Positions 10,755 through 26,254 of a stretch of 64,000 nt of DNA are shown here, one piece after another. The stretch spans positions 145,356 to 209,355 of the forward strand of contig RXIC02000029.1 of assembly GCA_003952965.2 (NCBI GenBank), given 5' to 3'. The stretch is from Morella rubra. Taxonomy: Eukaryota > Streptophyta > Magnoliopsida > Fagales > Myricaceae. The position numbers and the translations under genes were made by a program. Each line of letters starts with the position of its first letter. The stretch's first letter is position 1. Below the pieces are notes generated by a model. It was given only the letters and a program-made list of their open reading frames with translations, was not told the origin of the DNA and searched no databases.

Positions 10755-11045
10755 TTAGCAAAGCACTATAATATCAGTGGGTATCTGATTACAATGAATA
10801 GGACCAGAGATGCCCGAAACAGAACCCCATTTGGCTAATTGATGAGCTAGCTCATTTCCCTCTCTTGGAATCCAGCGTATGGTCCATTCCTGATGATTAT
10901 GTAATAAAAAGCGCATTGTAGTCACTTCACCAGTATGAATGAGGGAACCTCTAAGCAGTTCACTTGTGAAATGCCCTTCAATAAAGGATAATCTGATGCG
11001 GTAGCGATTCAGCCATAGCAAATGCCAATTGCAACAAGAGCCTTT
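10755..11045 (-). pseudogene. RNase H-like fragment of a retroelement protein
   Basis: The minus-strand translation contains EWTIRWIPREGNELAHQLAKWG, the signature end of the RNase H-like (RVT_3) domain found at the C-terminus of plant non-LTR retrotransposon-derived proteins. Upstream, a second frame (AMAESLPHQIILY) matches the preceding helix and strand of the same fold, so there is a frameshift near 10985. There is no start or upstream polymerase. It lies between the XTH and GAPA genes and is likely inert. Confidence 0.7.
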
Positions 11046-11420
11046 AAGGGTTGGGAATCACTTTCACCAACTCAATACCCCAAAATTTTTTTTGGATTAA
11101 CAAAAAGGCAAACAAGAACCGAAAAGTTCTGTTGTCCAACACCTTAGCAAGCCTTACATGGAATGATTTAGCCCTTTTTGGAAACTTACTCTATCAAATC
11201 AAACTCATCTGTCACTGGTCCCACATTGTGATTTAGTTAAAAATTGCCAATTATGAAATTATGCCCTTGATTTCTGATTGTTGGGAGAATGAAATTACAA
11301 CTCAACCCCCCAAAAAAACACACACACACGGTTCTGTTCATATCTGATTACAGATCTTCAAGAAATCTACAAGAAAACTGGGAGAGAAGTTCGTTGAAAT
11401 TCAGCAGGGTAATTAAGCTC

Positions 11421-14044
<2,624 letters not shown>

Positions 14045-14286
14045 GATTGCTTACAACCCGCAGCAACACAGCTCAAGTGGCAAATATGAGTTCAAAATTC
14101 CGAGCTGGAGGTTAGATAATATGGAGAGGATGAGATTATCGATAGCCTCTCGTTCAACTTATGGCTGTGGTTGAGTAGAATTTTTTTTCTTTCCACCTCC
14201 ATCATGAATTATATGATTCACGGCCACCCTCTAGCAACTGTCTTATCTCCCCAAGTCCCATGCACCAAAATCATTGATTTTCTGGG

Positions 14287-14422
14287 TTGGGCCTACACGC
14301 CCACATTTTCTAAGAAGAACCACAGCTAACTTTAAGCTGGAATTGACTGATTAGGCTTTTACAGGATGGGCCTTAAAGCCCACATTAAACACTAGGAATT
14401 GGGGGAGGAAGAGAAACCCTAG
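14287..14422. promoter_or_regulatory. Telo-box and site II-type motifs in the GAPA/RPL21 divergent promoter
   Basis: AAACCCTAG at 14414-14422 is a telo-box, about 120 bp upstream of the RPL21 start codon. TGGGCC sequences near 14287 and 14367, plus GCCCA repeats, resemble site II elements. The combination is an established signature of plant ribosomal-protein promoters, where it links expression to cell proliferation. Assignment to RPL21 rather than GAPA is inferred from position and family knowledge. Confidence 0.7.
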
Positions 14423-14514
14423 TCCGTTTGGCGTTAATTTTATTTGGGTACAGAAATAAGATAACGACAGGCAGAAAGAGGGAAGAGAGGCTGCGTTTGG
14501 GACCTTGAGTGTAG

Positions 14515-15138
<624 letters not shown>

Positions 15139-16082
15139 TTATGTATTGCATTTGCATTTGCATTATCCGTAGGTTCAGCGTTTCGAATGAACAGTTTTGT
15201 CTTGAGTTATGACTCTTGAGATTGTCGTCGAGTAATTTTCGATTGGTATCAATAGGGGATTTGCTTTTGCACTTTTGGGTCTCTACTGGTGAGAAGTCCA
15301 CGAAAATTTGTAGAGAATCAGGTACTGAATCTGTGAGATAAAGATGATAAGGTGGGGAACACTGACAACGAAGAACCCAGAGAACGAAAAGAGAAAAAAC
15401 TGTTGAAACGGGTTCGACGTGTGGATCCATTTCCCTCAGCTAATCTAATTTAACTTCAAAAAAAGGTTTCCCAAAAATGAAAATTCTAGGGCTTGGGTTG
15501 ACAGGGATCAACAAATTTTCCTTCCCTCATTTAGCAACTTCCTTTCCTACATTTTCTGTTTGGTGCAACTTTTCAGAATCTGGAAACTCATTCTTGTCTA
15601 GGAGATTTGCAGGGCAATGATCTAGAAAGAAGGGAAATGGATCCCATTCTTCCGTCTTGTTTCTATTGTTTTAGAGTGGCTCTGCCTTTGTGTTTTGGGA
15701 AATTTCAGCTATGGGTTTTGATAATGTGGTTTTGCTTTATTTATTTGAATAAATAAACTAACCTTAGCTTCCTAACGACAGACATTTCTTTTCACCCTTC
15801 TGATGCCATAACAAAGAGTTACATTAAAGAGATCTCGTTAGGAACAATCGAGGAGTTCTGATTGCAAAGTTCCGCCTACATATTTATATTATACAGAAGA
15901 AGCTCAATTGGAGAGTGTGTAGTAAATAAAAGATGGGGGAGGGTATCGTTCATATAGGAAAAGATAAGTGGGTGTTTGCCTCCCCAATGGTACAGAGATC
16001 TGACTCTGAAATTCATTCTTAGGACCTACCGCATCTATCGTTGCCGGGAAAAATGTAACTCGATACCTTTTATATTACCCTT
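15139..16082. other. Convergent intergenic region between RPL21 and the HGSNAT-like gene
   Basis: Probable 3' untranslated sequences of two genes transcribed toward each other. No coding signal, RNA gene or repeat was recognised. Confidence 0.5.
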
Positions 16083-19000
16083 TCAGGCTCCGATCCCAAT
16101 TAACCTAAACTGCAAGAGATGTAAGTTTATCAGATCACAGTTCAATGAGTCGCTGGTGCATATCAAACAGGAGAGAGAACAGAGAAGATTACCATATTAT
16201 TCTGAGGCTGCTTCCAATAGAATCCTTGGAGTATAACTGGCAGGACATTGCAGGCTGCAAGGATATAAATCATCAGCGCATTCATACCCATCCACTCCAT
16301 CACAACAGTCGGGCGCTTGTATCCCCACACATCAACCTGTGGAAAGCCCCATGGTTTCAACCAGAGGATGAAGGAAGAGAACATAAACTGAGGAAATTAA
16401 ACTAATTACAAACTTCCAGAGAGTGCAAAAGAAAATTTTTGAAATGGACCAAAAATTAATATTCATGCGAAGAAACCTATAAAAGGGAATTTAGTAGTAT
16501 ATTCACCAAAAAGAAATATCCATGATAGACAATGATGAGAAAATGAAGAAAGCAAAATATTTTTGTTAGGAAGGATCAATCATATAAGATGACTAGACAT
16601 CCTACCATCAAGTAAATCCCAGCAAGGAGTCCACCAGCAACACCGGCAGTGAAACACATGTAACTGAATGTGTAGAGAACCTTGTTGAAGTGCATTCCTG
16701 CAACAATGAATCATGTGATGGAATACAGTACAAGTCGTGTAAACACAAACCTCTGCATATGTTTATGTCTAAAAGAAACTGAACAACAATTACTTACCAC
16801 AGAAGTCCAAGGCAAGGCCCAAGACAAGAAGACAAGATGTTGTTACCATCCAGCGAAGAATCCTACCTCTGTGATCCTGAACGCAGGTGTGAATAAAAGA
16901 TTGTTTAGAAAAAGATGTACATTTAGTGAGGAAAGGAAAAGTGTTCTGAGATGAATATTTGTCACCTTGCAGTGAACAATGATGTGTCCGTAATGCAAAC
17001 CAACCAAGCAGGTAACAATAGCCATCACAGAACTACAACCAAAAAGGAGAGTGGTCAGTCCAAACATACAAAATTGAAACACACAATCAAGGCCGATACA
17101 ATTTATCCCAGTGGTCAAATATATTCAAGGACTGACTCGATTGGATTCAGTCTATGACCTCATTAAAAAGTAGCATGGCTACTTCGTTAATTAAAAAGCA
17201 GGCAAATTGTAAATAAAATTAACAAATATTTTCTTTAATGTATGCGATAGTTGCTCAACAGGCACTCGTTGGACAACCAGGAAAATGTTGTAAGCACACC
17301 TCAGAAGTCCTTCGGGATCAAAAGGGGCTTGGCACCACAATGGAGCATCAGAAGGTAACGGGCCATGATCTGGGGAATTGATGCTGCATTCCTTTGAATG
17401 AGAAAAAACAAAGAAACATAATTTGTTAGAGAAGAACAGCTAAAGGAACCTAAAAACAATTGAAATCATTATAGGGAAGGATTTGAATGAAAGGAAACAA
17501 CGAAACTTAGATTTTTTAAGAGAAAAACTGCTTAAAGGAAAAAACCTAAAAGCAATTGAAACCACTCTAAACAGATACCTGTGTACGGGCATATGTTGCT
17601 CTTCTATATAAGTGTTGTATACCCAATATCTTCCGGTCGATCATTCCAACAGCATTACAACCTGGCCCAGTGTCACCACGTATTCCACATTTCACCTACC
17701 AAAGAGAACCAGTTAGCCATCAGTTTGAGATGTAGAACCATTTCTCAAAATTCCCATTCGTATGTAAAGTTAATAGAAGGGAGGAAACCAAAAGATTAAA
17801 ACTCACTGAAAATAACTTTTGTGTAGAGGAGCTTTCAGTGGGAATCTGATACTCCCAATCAGGCACATACAAGCCATATAACAAGCAAAGATATACAGTG
17901 GTAAGCATCAAAGCCAAAGCCCTGCGAGAGAGACAAGTAGCTCACACCAATGATAGAAAGTTGACAAGGTAATATGAAAGTGCGGTGAGAATACACAAAA
18001 AGAAAGGACAATATCTGAGTTTAGAGAAGAAATGCAACATTGACATTTAGGCGCAGGGACAAGGGATTTCACAAGCACTTCATTTCAAGCATAACAGTAA
18101 CGGCCAACCTTTCTCCATACATCAACATGCCATGACTTAATTAAGGTTCAAAATTATGGTCAAGTTAGTCACACTTGTATTATTTCTCTCAAAAGCAAGG
18201 TTTTTCATTTTTATTTTCTCTTATTTTTATGGTATGCCCTTTCTTTGTCAGCTATTTGTTTTTTCCCATCACTGACATAACAAACAAAAAATATGAGAAT
18301 GGTTTTCCAAATTAAGTACACTTTCAGATGTGGTCCCAATTGTTCTCATTCTATAAACTGTATACATCGGGCTCTACAGGGAAATATGTTCACTGTGCCT
18401 TAGATTCAGAAATCTAGAAGCCTCTAAAGGAAAGAATTTACCAAGTAATATCAGATAATGAAAGAACTAACCACTGGAATCGGTATTTACAGAGTAGAGA
18501 TGATCCTGAATTGACATTATCATCACCCTTCAGCCAAATCTCACACAATGCTGCCAGCAGATATGCTATTGCAATTCTCTGAGGGAGGGAAACAGAAGGA
18601 AAATGTTGTGTTATTTTAAAGCTGGTGAAGGCACTGCATACAATTTGCAACTCTGTCCATTGGCAATCCATAACAAATTACTATTGAAACTAGAAAAGTA
18701 CTTGAGCCAGGCAAAGCCATTTCCTTTTCAGGAAATCAAGCAGTAAGATCTGCTCTCAAGTTCAGCTAATATATGGTTAAAAACTCATAAACCAACCTAC
18801 CTACAATACTTTGTTATGGTACCCAGCATAATGAACATTTCAACAGAAGAAAACCAAGCCAGAAAAGAAGCAGCATACCTGCAGTATACCCATCCATCTG
18901 ATATGATCAATATCAACTCCGTAAGTTAAATTGTTTAGGCCATGGAAGAAGCCACCTGGACAGGCAGGACAACACACGCTCAGAGAAGAAGAGGACATTG

Positions 19001-21573
19001 TATATGGCCCAAAGCTAAAGAGCCAGTAAAGCACCTTGAAGAAACAGCCCTAATATTAAAAGCTTTAGAGCCCGTAATATTGCTTTTCTAGTTGCATCTG
19101 CTCTGCATGACACTTTCTGTAGAGGGAAAACACCTTTGTTAGGCTCTGATATCCATAATAGAAGCAGTATCTGTGCAAATAAGATTATACCCTTCTATAA
19201 CGTATCATGAATATCTAAGTAATTTTCTTCCCTGCCATGACCCACAATAGAAGAAAAGAAAAAATCATAATGAGAACAGGAGTGGAGGTTGCAGTTCACA
19301 TTGATCTTATTGAATGTTAGATGGTACAATTGCTAGGATGACAAGGATAAAACCATTACATTCCCAGAGCAGGACATACCTTGTATGTAAGTGCAAGTGA
19401 AATACCAACAATAAAGAGGAAAAATGGCATGACCAGATCGGCAACAGTTAAACCATTCCAAGGTGAATGATTAAGAGCAGGCAGGAGTCCACCAGCATCA
19501 TCCACAAGTATCATCAGCTGCATCGAGATGGAGACAAATTTGCAAAGAGGACATTAAATTTAGCATATACGTGGATGTATAAAACTCTAATTAGCATACA
19601 TAGAGCCATGTCAGCATGTTAAAAGCAGGGCTTGCACCTTGCCTTAATTGAGGGACATCATACTGCTATGAAACATGACTTAGAATATTTATGGAAATTG
19701 GTGTAAATTTCAACCAATTAATCACTTTTGCCACACAGATAACCCAGTTAAGGTGCAAACACTGCCGATTTTCAATTTCTTATTACGAGTTCAGCTAAAC
19801 CAAACAAATACTAAAAAATGGCTTTCGAGGAAACGGAATCCAAAAAACTCTTTTTAGTTCATATAGGACCAAGTAAAAGCATGGTTTTGTAGACCCCCCC
19901 TTAAAAAAAAAAAAAAAAAACATGATTCTGGGCAGAATGGAAAATATATCCGGCATGTATTCCCTTCTTTTGTTTCCAGATATTCAAGACCTCAGTTGTC
20001 ATTTAAGGCCATAGAAATTTGAGCTATTTGTTCGCTATGGATTTAGGCATCATTAATAGGGTGGCCTCAAGTCCTTACCGTTCTAGGCTGAACCTTATGG
20101 TTGTGTTACGTATCCATCACATCCTAACCAGGCCAAAGTTTTCAATAGCCAGGTATATAAACCGGCTTGAAAGAAGGGAGACAGATGCCAAAGGACTACT
20201 ACACAAAAAGTCAAAAAACGAAATTGCAACGGAAAGCGATGGCTATGGCAAGCGTTTTGGGTAGGTACGTACTAACTGTGTTTGTTAATTTCTTTGGCTT
20301 AAAGTGTAACAAAGAAAAGATCGTTGACTTCCACAATCCTGACTGAGTCAGCTCAGAAGCTTAGGACTTGGGAGTGAAATGCATCTCCGACTCATTTACC
20401 ATAAATATCATATACCATTACCATGGATCTGGTCCACCCTCTTGCACACATTAAATAGGAATGTATTCTGAGATTCTGAAATTTCTACTACAGCTGAAAG
20501 GTTAAAGGTACGTATATGGACGTAAAAGGCTTCAATAGAAACCATCTCTTCAAGGGAATATAACGATGTAAATCCACTTTAATACAAAACTTTGATCTAG
20601 AAACTAGAAATAAGTCGTTTTCCCTTCTCATTTAGATGAATCCAAACAACTTCCTTAAAAACAAATAAACTCAAACAATCAAGATCGTAGGCAACCCATT
20701 CAGAATAAAGAAAAGAAAGAAGAACCCCGTTCTATATAATTTATCGTGAGAAGAAGGATCATGTGAACTTATTTTTGCAGACTCGGTCAAAAACAAGATT
20801 ATAAATATGGACGGTCACGAGCTTCTAATATCAGCAGTTCGACGGGGCTAATACTTTATTCCTTATTGTTTTTCCTATTTCGAAGACGAAGAAAAATGAA
20901 TTACCGTTTCTAATCTTAGTATGTGGGATGGAAAAAAAGAAAAAGAAAAAAAAAGGGAAACCAAACGAAAAAGGAAGGAAATTAGTCCTGAGTTTTCCAA
21001 ATGTCAACTAGAAAATAGTATTTTGATTTCCAAATGACCATTAAATACTACTCCGTAGTCCGTTCTCAGATTGAAACAGAAGTCAAGTTCTTCCTCGGAC
21101 TGTTGAAAATTGAACCCAAACAAAGACGACGTCGTATGGACTTCATCTCGTCTTCATCCGAACTCCAAAAATTTCTGATTGAAGAGAATGAAAATGAAAG
21201 GAGATCGTGCAGTTGCAATCCCAGTTTTCCAAAACCCACATGTGAGACTAATACATACATTAAACAGAGGAGAAAAGACATTGGGGGAGGGAAACACTAC
21301 CGCAACCGTGATGCCGCGAAAAACGTCCAGTGAAACAAGACGTTGTTTTGGGTGGTGGTGTTGCTGAAGCTGGTGCTGCTTTTGCTTGGGACCTTCCTCT
21401 TCAATCTTACTAAAAGCTCCACCGGCATCAGGAATACCGGTGGTGGATCTTGCATGGACAGCCATTTCGACATCGTCTTCAACCCCAATACACAATTGCC
21501 GCACTCTAAGCTTATTCTCCTCCTTCTCCTCCTCAGCATCATCGTGCCTTCGAATAGGCTCGTACTTCCTCAT
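16083..21573 (-). CDS. Heparan-alpha-glucosaminide N-acetyltransferase-like membrane protein (AT5G47900-like)
   Basis: Multi-pass protein related to animal lysosomal HGSNAT; the plant substrate is not established. Thirteen exons in transcript order: 21573-21301, 19517-19380, 19116-19035, 18955-18879, 18578-18472, 17921-17807, 17695-17579, 17391-17300, 17032-16966, 16876-16798, 16697-16606, 16336-16193, 16109-16083. They total 1,410 nt (469 residues), all in phase. The N-terminus is hydrophilic and acidic, then Gln/His-rich, before RLVSLDVFRGITVALMILVDDAGG, where the family's conserved core begins. Later family blocks include MPFFLFIVGISLAL, GGFFHGLNNLTYGVD, RIAIAYLLAALCEIW, YVPDWEY and VMEWMGMNALMIYIL. 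The last exon is nine codons (FRLIGIGA, stop); reading through the preceding donor would give a different ten-residue tail. Intron 1 is long (about 1.8 kb). A CTTCGT repeat lies in the leader. Confidence 0.9.
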
Positions 21574-21741
21574 CTCTCTCTCTCTCTCCCTCCGCTGTTC
21601 TCTATTAATATCCGTTCTACGGATTAACTTCCTGAAACTTCTGTTTACTATACCAAAAATGCAAAATGCAGCACCAACAAATCCCCACCAACACCCTCTC
21701 TGTGCCTTACACTACAATCAAACTTCCGTACAAAAGCACTG

Positions 21742-21768
21742 AAATCGTCTTCGTCTTCGTCTTCGTCT
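21742..21768. repeat. CTTCGT hexanucleotide repeat in the HGSNAT-like leader region
   Basis: About four tandem CTTCGT units roughly 170 bases upstream of the start codon on the minus-strand gene, probably in the 5' untranslated region or core promoter. Confidence 0.7.
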
Positions 21769-21799
21769 TCCGAGAGCGAGATCAGGGAAATGTCGGCAG

Positions 21800-24190
21800 C
21801 AAAGAGACTGAGAACGATGAAACAGAGGAATAGAGGAGGATAGAGAGCACTCAGATTTTTCTTTTTCGTTTTCGAATAAAATAAAAAATTTTCTACAATT
21901 GCCGATGGATCACCTTTCCCTTTCCGTTACCCGTGTCTATGAATGACGCTTGGACCAGGGAGAAAATGGATTTCCTGTTTCCAGCCTCCCTTCTTCTCTA
22001 CGTTGATTTGTTCCTTTCAGGAAAGGAGAAGAGTCTCTCTCTCACACACACATTTGATGATGCTCTTTTGAAAGACCCTCCTCCTCCCTTTTTCCTTCCT
22101 TTCTCCCTCCTGGCCTCCTGGCCTCCTTTGTTCTGCTTCTTCTCAGCCGCTTACTGTGTTCGAATATTTATAGGAACAAAAAGAAAAATCTAGCAGCATA
22201 GGGAATAATAATTTATTACAAGATAGGAATAACGGAATAAGAATGCGAGTATGATTCTCTCGTCTTTTGACTCCTTTCTCCACCTCTCAACTGCTTTTCT
22301 TTTAATTTTATATTTCTGCCGTCTATGCTCGATACTTGGTAGTTTTAGAATTTCTCTAAGGTTCTAATTTATTTAATTATTCAAATATCCAACTATCAGT
22401 TATAAATTAAATAAATAAAAAATATATATTTTGTTTGCACTTTCTATTTGAGAACGTTCACTCACCAACTATCCCTCCCTTGCAATATGATGGAAATTAA
22501 TTTTTTTTTTCTTTTACACATGAAATGATGAATTATGCCTAACTTGCTATTTGACTTTTCAAAGTAATAATATTTTTAAAATGTCAATTTTCATCCAAAT
22601 TTAACTTTGTGGGTGCAATACAAAAGTGACAGTTTTATTAGAGTGCGAAGTGTAAATTAATTTGTGAGTAAAAAATGTATTTTTATGAAAAAAAAAAAAG
22701 AAAAGAAAGAAACTTTTAAGTTATGCAGTGGAATAACATATAATAAACATTAATATTTACTGAAAGTTATAAAATATTTAGAATGGTGATTAAGATAAAT
22801 TCTCATGATCAAATTCTCCGCGTTTATCATAACTTTAATTAGCTTTCTAATACATCTCTAGTATAACATGGAAACGGACGCAAATCCGCCTAGATATGCT
22901 CACCCTTTAACCTTGCCCTTGCTGCAACACTGCCCCATTATTTATACTGAAAATCATTTGCGTAAGAGGAAATTTGAAATAGACACGGATATATGAATTA
23001 TATAAAATATTTAATATTAATTATATTACTCATCTTTAATGTGAGTGAATTAGACACATGTTGTTTCATTAGAGAAGATATTATTAATGTCGAGGACAAT
23101 AAGTTCTAAGTCGGTCTCATGTAAAATAGTCACATCAAATTTATTTGACTTTAATTTAATAAAGTTCTAAACGACAAATAACAGGAGGCACTAGCAATGC
23201 CAAAACTAAAGAACCACGTAGGTTAATGCGATTCCCACGTTGAAAATTGGGAAAAAGAAAGTAGCCTAATCTTTTTGGTCTCATGGGACACGCATCTAGG
23301 AATTCTACACGCCTAAACAACATTAGACAAAAAAAAAATCGCGAGGTAAGGTTCCTTGCCGAAAGCAAGCTCGAACCTACGAAAAGTTGAGAGGGAGAGA
23401 GAGGACAGGAGGAGATGATATCACTTGTTAGGTCTTTTATGTTTAAAAAATCGAATTTGATTTATATACAGAGAGAGGTTCAAAGTGCAAGTATCATAGA
23501 CTCATACTCTCATAGTCGTGTCAAAGGCTACACGAAAGTTGTAAACAAAAGTTAAATAGGTAGCCTGTCACCAAAACTATATTGGAAAATATCACAAAGA
23601 CGGCACGTAGCTTTAAGCATCGCAGTATTATATTCCTTCCCCACCATGGCAATGGAGTGTGAACTGTGAAGTTTCTTCTCGGTAAAGAAACATGGGAATT
23701 GTATTGTTTAGTGTCTGGGTTGGATCGAGAGGCAACGCCCGCCTTGACAGGGATCAGGGAGTATCTAACTTCAAATGATGCCACTTCTGACGACTAACCA
23801 CCCCAAGGGGGGCACTGATGAGAAGAAACTGATTGGGGAAGGGAGACTGCTCTTCCTGTCAGAAGAAAGGCAAAGACTTACACTCCACCTCCAAGCAATA
23901 AAGTCCTGCAGAAAGCGAGTCAGATTGACAACTCGCATGGTAAATGTAATGGAATAAATGGAGGAAAGGCAGAATTTGCTGGATATTAACTGACATGGTT
24001 CGAAAGAAAACAAAAACATGGCCAGGCAGACAAGAGGACAAGTTTTAATTAACCTAACCAACCACAGGGATAGAGAGAGAGAGAGAGAGTAACAGCTCAA
24101 ATACAACTGTGCCAGTTCCCTGTGGTCCTCATGGCATACTAATCACAGACTTCCGTTGACGATGGATTGAGTGACCGAAAAGTTCAATAC
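21800..24190. other. HGSNAT-like promoter region and intergenic DNA, no gene supported
   Basis: Pyrimidine-rich sequence to about 22150 is probably promoter or leader. A/T-rich sequence follows to about 23150, then low-complexity sequence with an AG microsatellite near 24070-24090. Several short open frames have no recognisable domain. Confidence 0.4.
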
Positions 24191-24284
24191 CATCAACCAG
24201 CATGTCAGACAATGCCTCTCTGATTCTTGCCTTTGTCCTTTATTTTTGCTGTCAAGTCTTGCCTTTTGTCCATTTCGTATCTAA

Positions 24285-24345
24285 TGAGTTGATCATATTT
24301 ATGGAAGAAGATCTAATGAGTCGATCATATTTATGGAAGATGAAG
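24285..24345. repeat. Short tandem duplication (about 32 bp)
   Basis: ATCTAATGAGTTGATCATA and ATCTAATGAGTCGATCATA begin two adjacent near-identical copies, each ending TTTATGGAAGA. Intergenic. Confidence 0.75.
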
Positions 24346-24496
24346 AAGAATCCTTTCGTATCAAGTCTCGAAGCACGCATTTCGCTCATCGAGGGGTTTG
24401 GTATTGTATTCCACTAGATCACTACTAGCATTTAATCCAAAAGAACTACAGACTTCACAAGCTAAAAAATTGGATTATGGCAACACAATTATATAC

Positions 24497-24606
24497 TTAG
24501 CAATGGCAACGTTCATATTCTCCGTAAGGGTCCATTTACGTTTCAAAGTGACTTAGCAGTGGCAACATTCATATTCTCTAGCAGAGTCCATTTTCATTTC
24601 AAAGTG
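24497..24606. repeat. Tandem duplication (about 54 bp)
   Basis: Two adjacent copies share GCAATGGCAACGTTCATATT or GCAGTGGCAACATTCATATT at the left, GTCCATTT in the middle and TTTCAAAGTGA at the right. Non-coding. Confidence 0.75.
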
Positions 24607-24609
24607 ATT

Positions 24610-25425
24610 GGAGTCTTGTACACTTCAAAGTTTGGATAATTAGATCAATCATCCAGTCATGACTTGTAATCTGCACATTATCTTTTTATCTTCTTCATAT
24701 TTGCATTTGTTAATGATGAATACTGATTATGTGATAACTATACCACTCGTAGAGTCAAACCAAAGGGGCCAATATGGGTCTTGTTATGGGGAAAATAGGA
24801 TATATCATCGTCAATGAATTGTCTTTTTGCAAGCTTGCAACCATAGAACATTGAACACTCGTATACAAGGATTGCATGAAACAACCCAAACTATAAGTAA
24901 TACCTGTAGTGGAAGAGTATTGGAGTAATAACAATATGTCTTGCCACAAGCATTGATCAATCATATCTGAAGCCTGCTTTTGGATTGCAAACCCCAAATC
25001 CAACTCTCAATTTCTGCAACATGTCCTCTTGGTTTTGTCCACAAACTCCAAGATAAGTTTGATGAGTTTCTAAAGCCAGTCTTCCAAGATGTATTGAGGA
25101 TATTTCGTTATGACCAGTAATCAAATGAAGTATTGCAGTCTTCTATCGACTACCTAAGTATTTGGTTATATTTTGGCAAGTAAACCATCTGTATTAAAAC
25201 TCAGTAAAACTATACAGAACTTTAAAATAAGGGAAAAATATACTTTTTCACCCACAAACTACCACTTATTTTGCACCATAAATGACCACGTTTGAGATAT
25301 TTACACCATATTTTTTTGGCCAAATTAGATGGAAATTGACTTTTAAATGAAATGACGATTATACCCTTAAAAATCAATTTAAGAGTATCATTTAGATATA
25401 ACATTTATGCGATGAATGGATCCAC
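24610..25425. other. Intergenic, nothing recognised
   Basis: A minus-strand open frame at 24755-25003 has no family resemblance. The stretch 25225-25400 is A/T-rich and could be an eroded half of a MITE, but no partner arm was identified. Confidence 0.35.
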
Positions 25426-25439
25426 ACTAGTCACATTGA

Positions 25440-25667
25440 TTTTTTGGTCATAATCGGATGTCGCGGCCAACTTACGCGCATCTCGAAGACTAATCCTAAG
25501 GCCTATACAGTTCCTAACTCACACAAATCGAATAATTATCAAGTCAATAGCCTAAGGTAGCTCCAAAGGATAGATAACACCTAAGAGGTTTTGAACTTGA
25601 GATCTTGAAGGGAGTATATCCCCAAGTCTCAAGCTTTAACTACTAGGTCAACCCCTTATAGTTAACC
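25440..25667 (-). mobile_element. tRNA-derived SINE (Au-like), minus strand
   Basis: Read on the minus strand, the element starts with a degenerate pol III box A (GACCTAGTAGTTAAAGC) and box B (AAGTTCAAAACC). It ends in a body containing GAGATGCGCGTAAGTTGGCC and GACATCCGATTATGACC, then an A run. The layout and the GTGCGCGTAAG...GGCC body resemble plant Au-type SINEs. CTAGTCACA at 25427-25435 and again at 25668-25676 is a likely target duplication. Box B differences suggest an old, inactive copy. Confidence 0.8.
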
Positions 25668-25679
25668 CTAGTCACACTT

Positions 25680-26250
25680 CATTTCAATGAAACATGAATT
25701 GGCTGGATATGGGCGATAGGGTCATCTTTGTTCATTTTAACTTTTAAGAACGGTTTCTTCCCTATTTCATCGACATTAATAGAAGTATATCCACCATAAG
25801 TATCCTTATCGTAAAACCACTTCGACAATCAAAATAACGACCAAGCAAAAAGAATCGCATACACTTTGCCTTGTGATAAAGGGGAAGGATGGCGAACTTA
25901 ATGATAATTGACGACTACAAGGTTCACATTAACAACAGACTGTAATTTATCATTAGTAGCAACGGCTTTTCTAGGTACAATGGGGCAAATGGTATTAACT
26001 CATAATCCAATTCAAAAGGAAAAAGTGTAGCCAAGAAATACTCTTACGTTTTTTCATAGATACACAATATATAGGAAGGATAGGTTGCATAGTTGCCATT
26101 ATGTTCACAAGTAATGAAAAATTAGGAACATCATTACTGAGCTCTAACAGTACTAAGACATGGAGCTAAGGTAATTCTAAAGTGAGGAAATGTAAAAAAA
26201 GCACAGATGATTCAAATATTCGAAGAAGACTTACATAGGCAGGAAGGAGA
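25680..26250. other. Intergenic, no gene supported
   Basis: Unremarkable sequence between the SINE and the SET pseudogene; it may include former 3' untranslated sequence of the latter. Confidence 0.35.
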
Positions 26251-26254
26251 GAGC

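Noticed and set aside
23521-24106. Pair of overlapping minus-strand frames (87 and 111 codons)
   Set aside because: No domain, no splice continuity between them, and plus-strand competitors; treated as chance.
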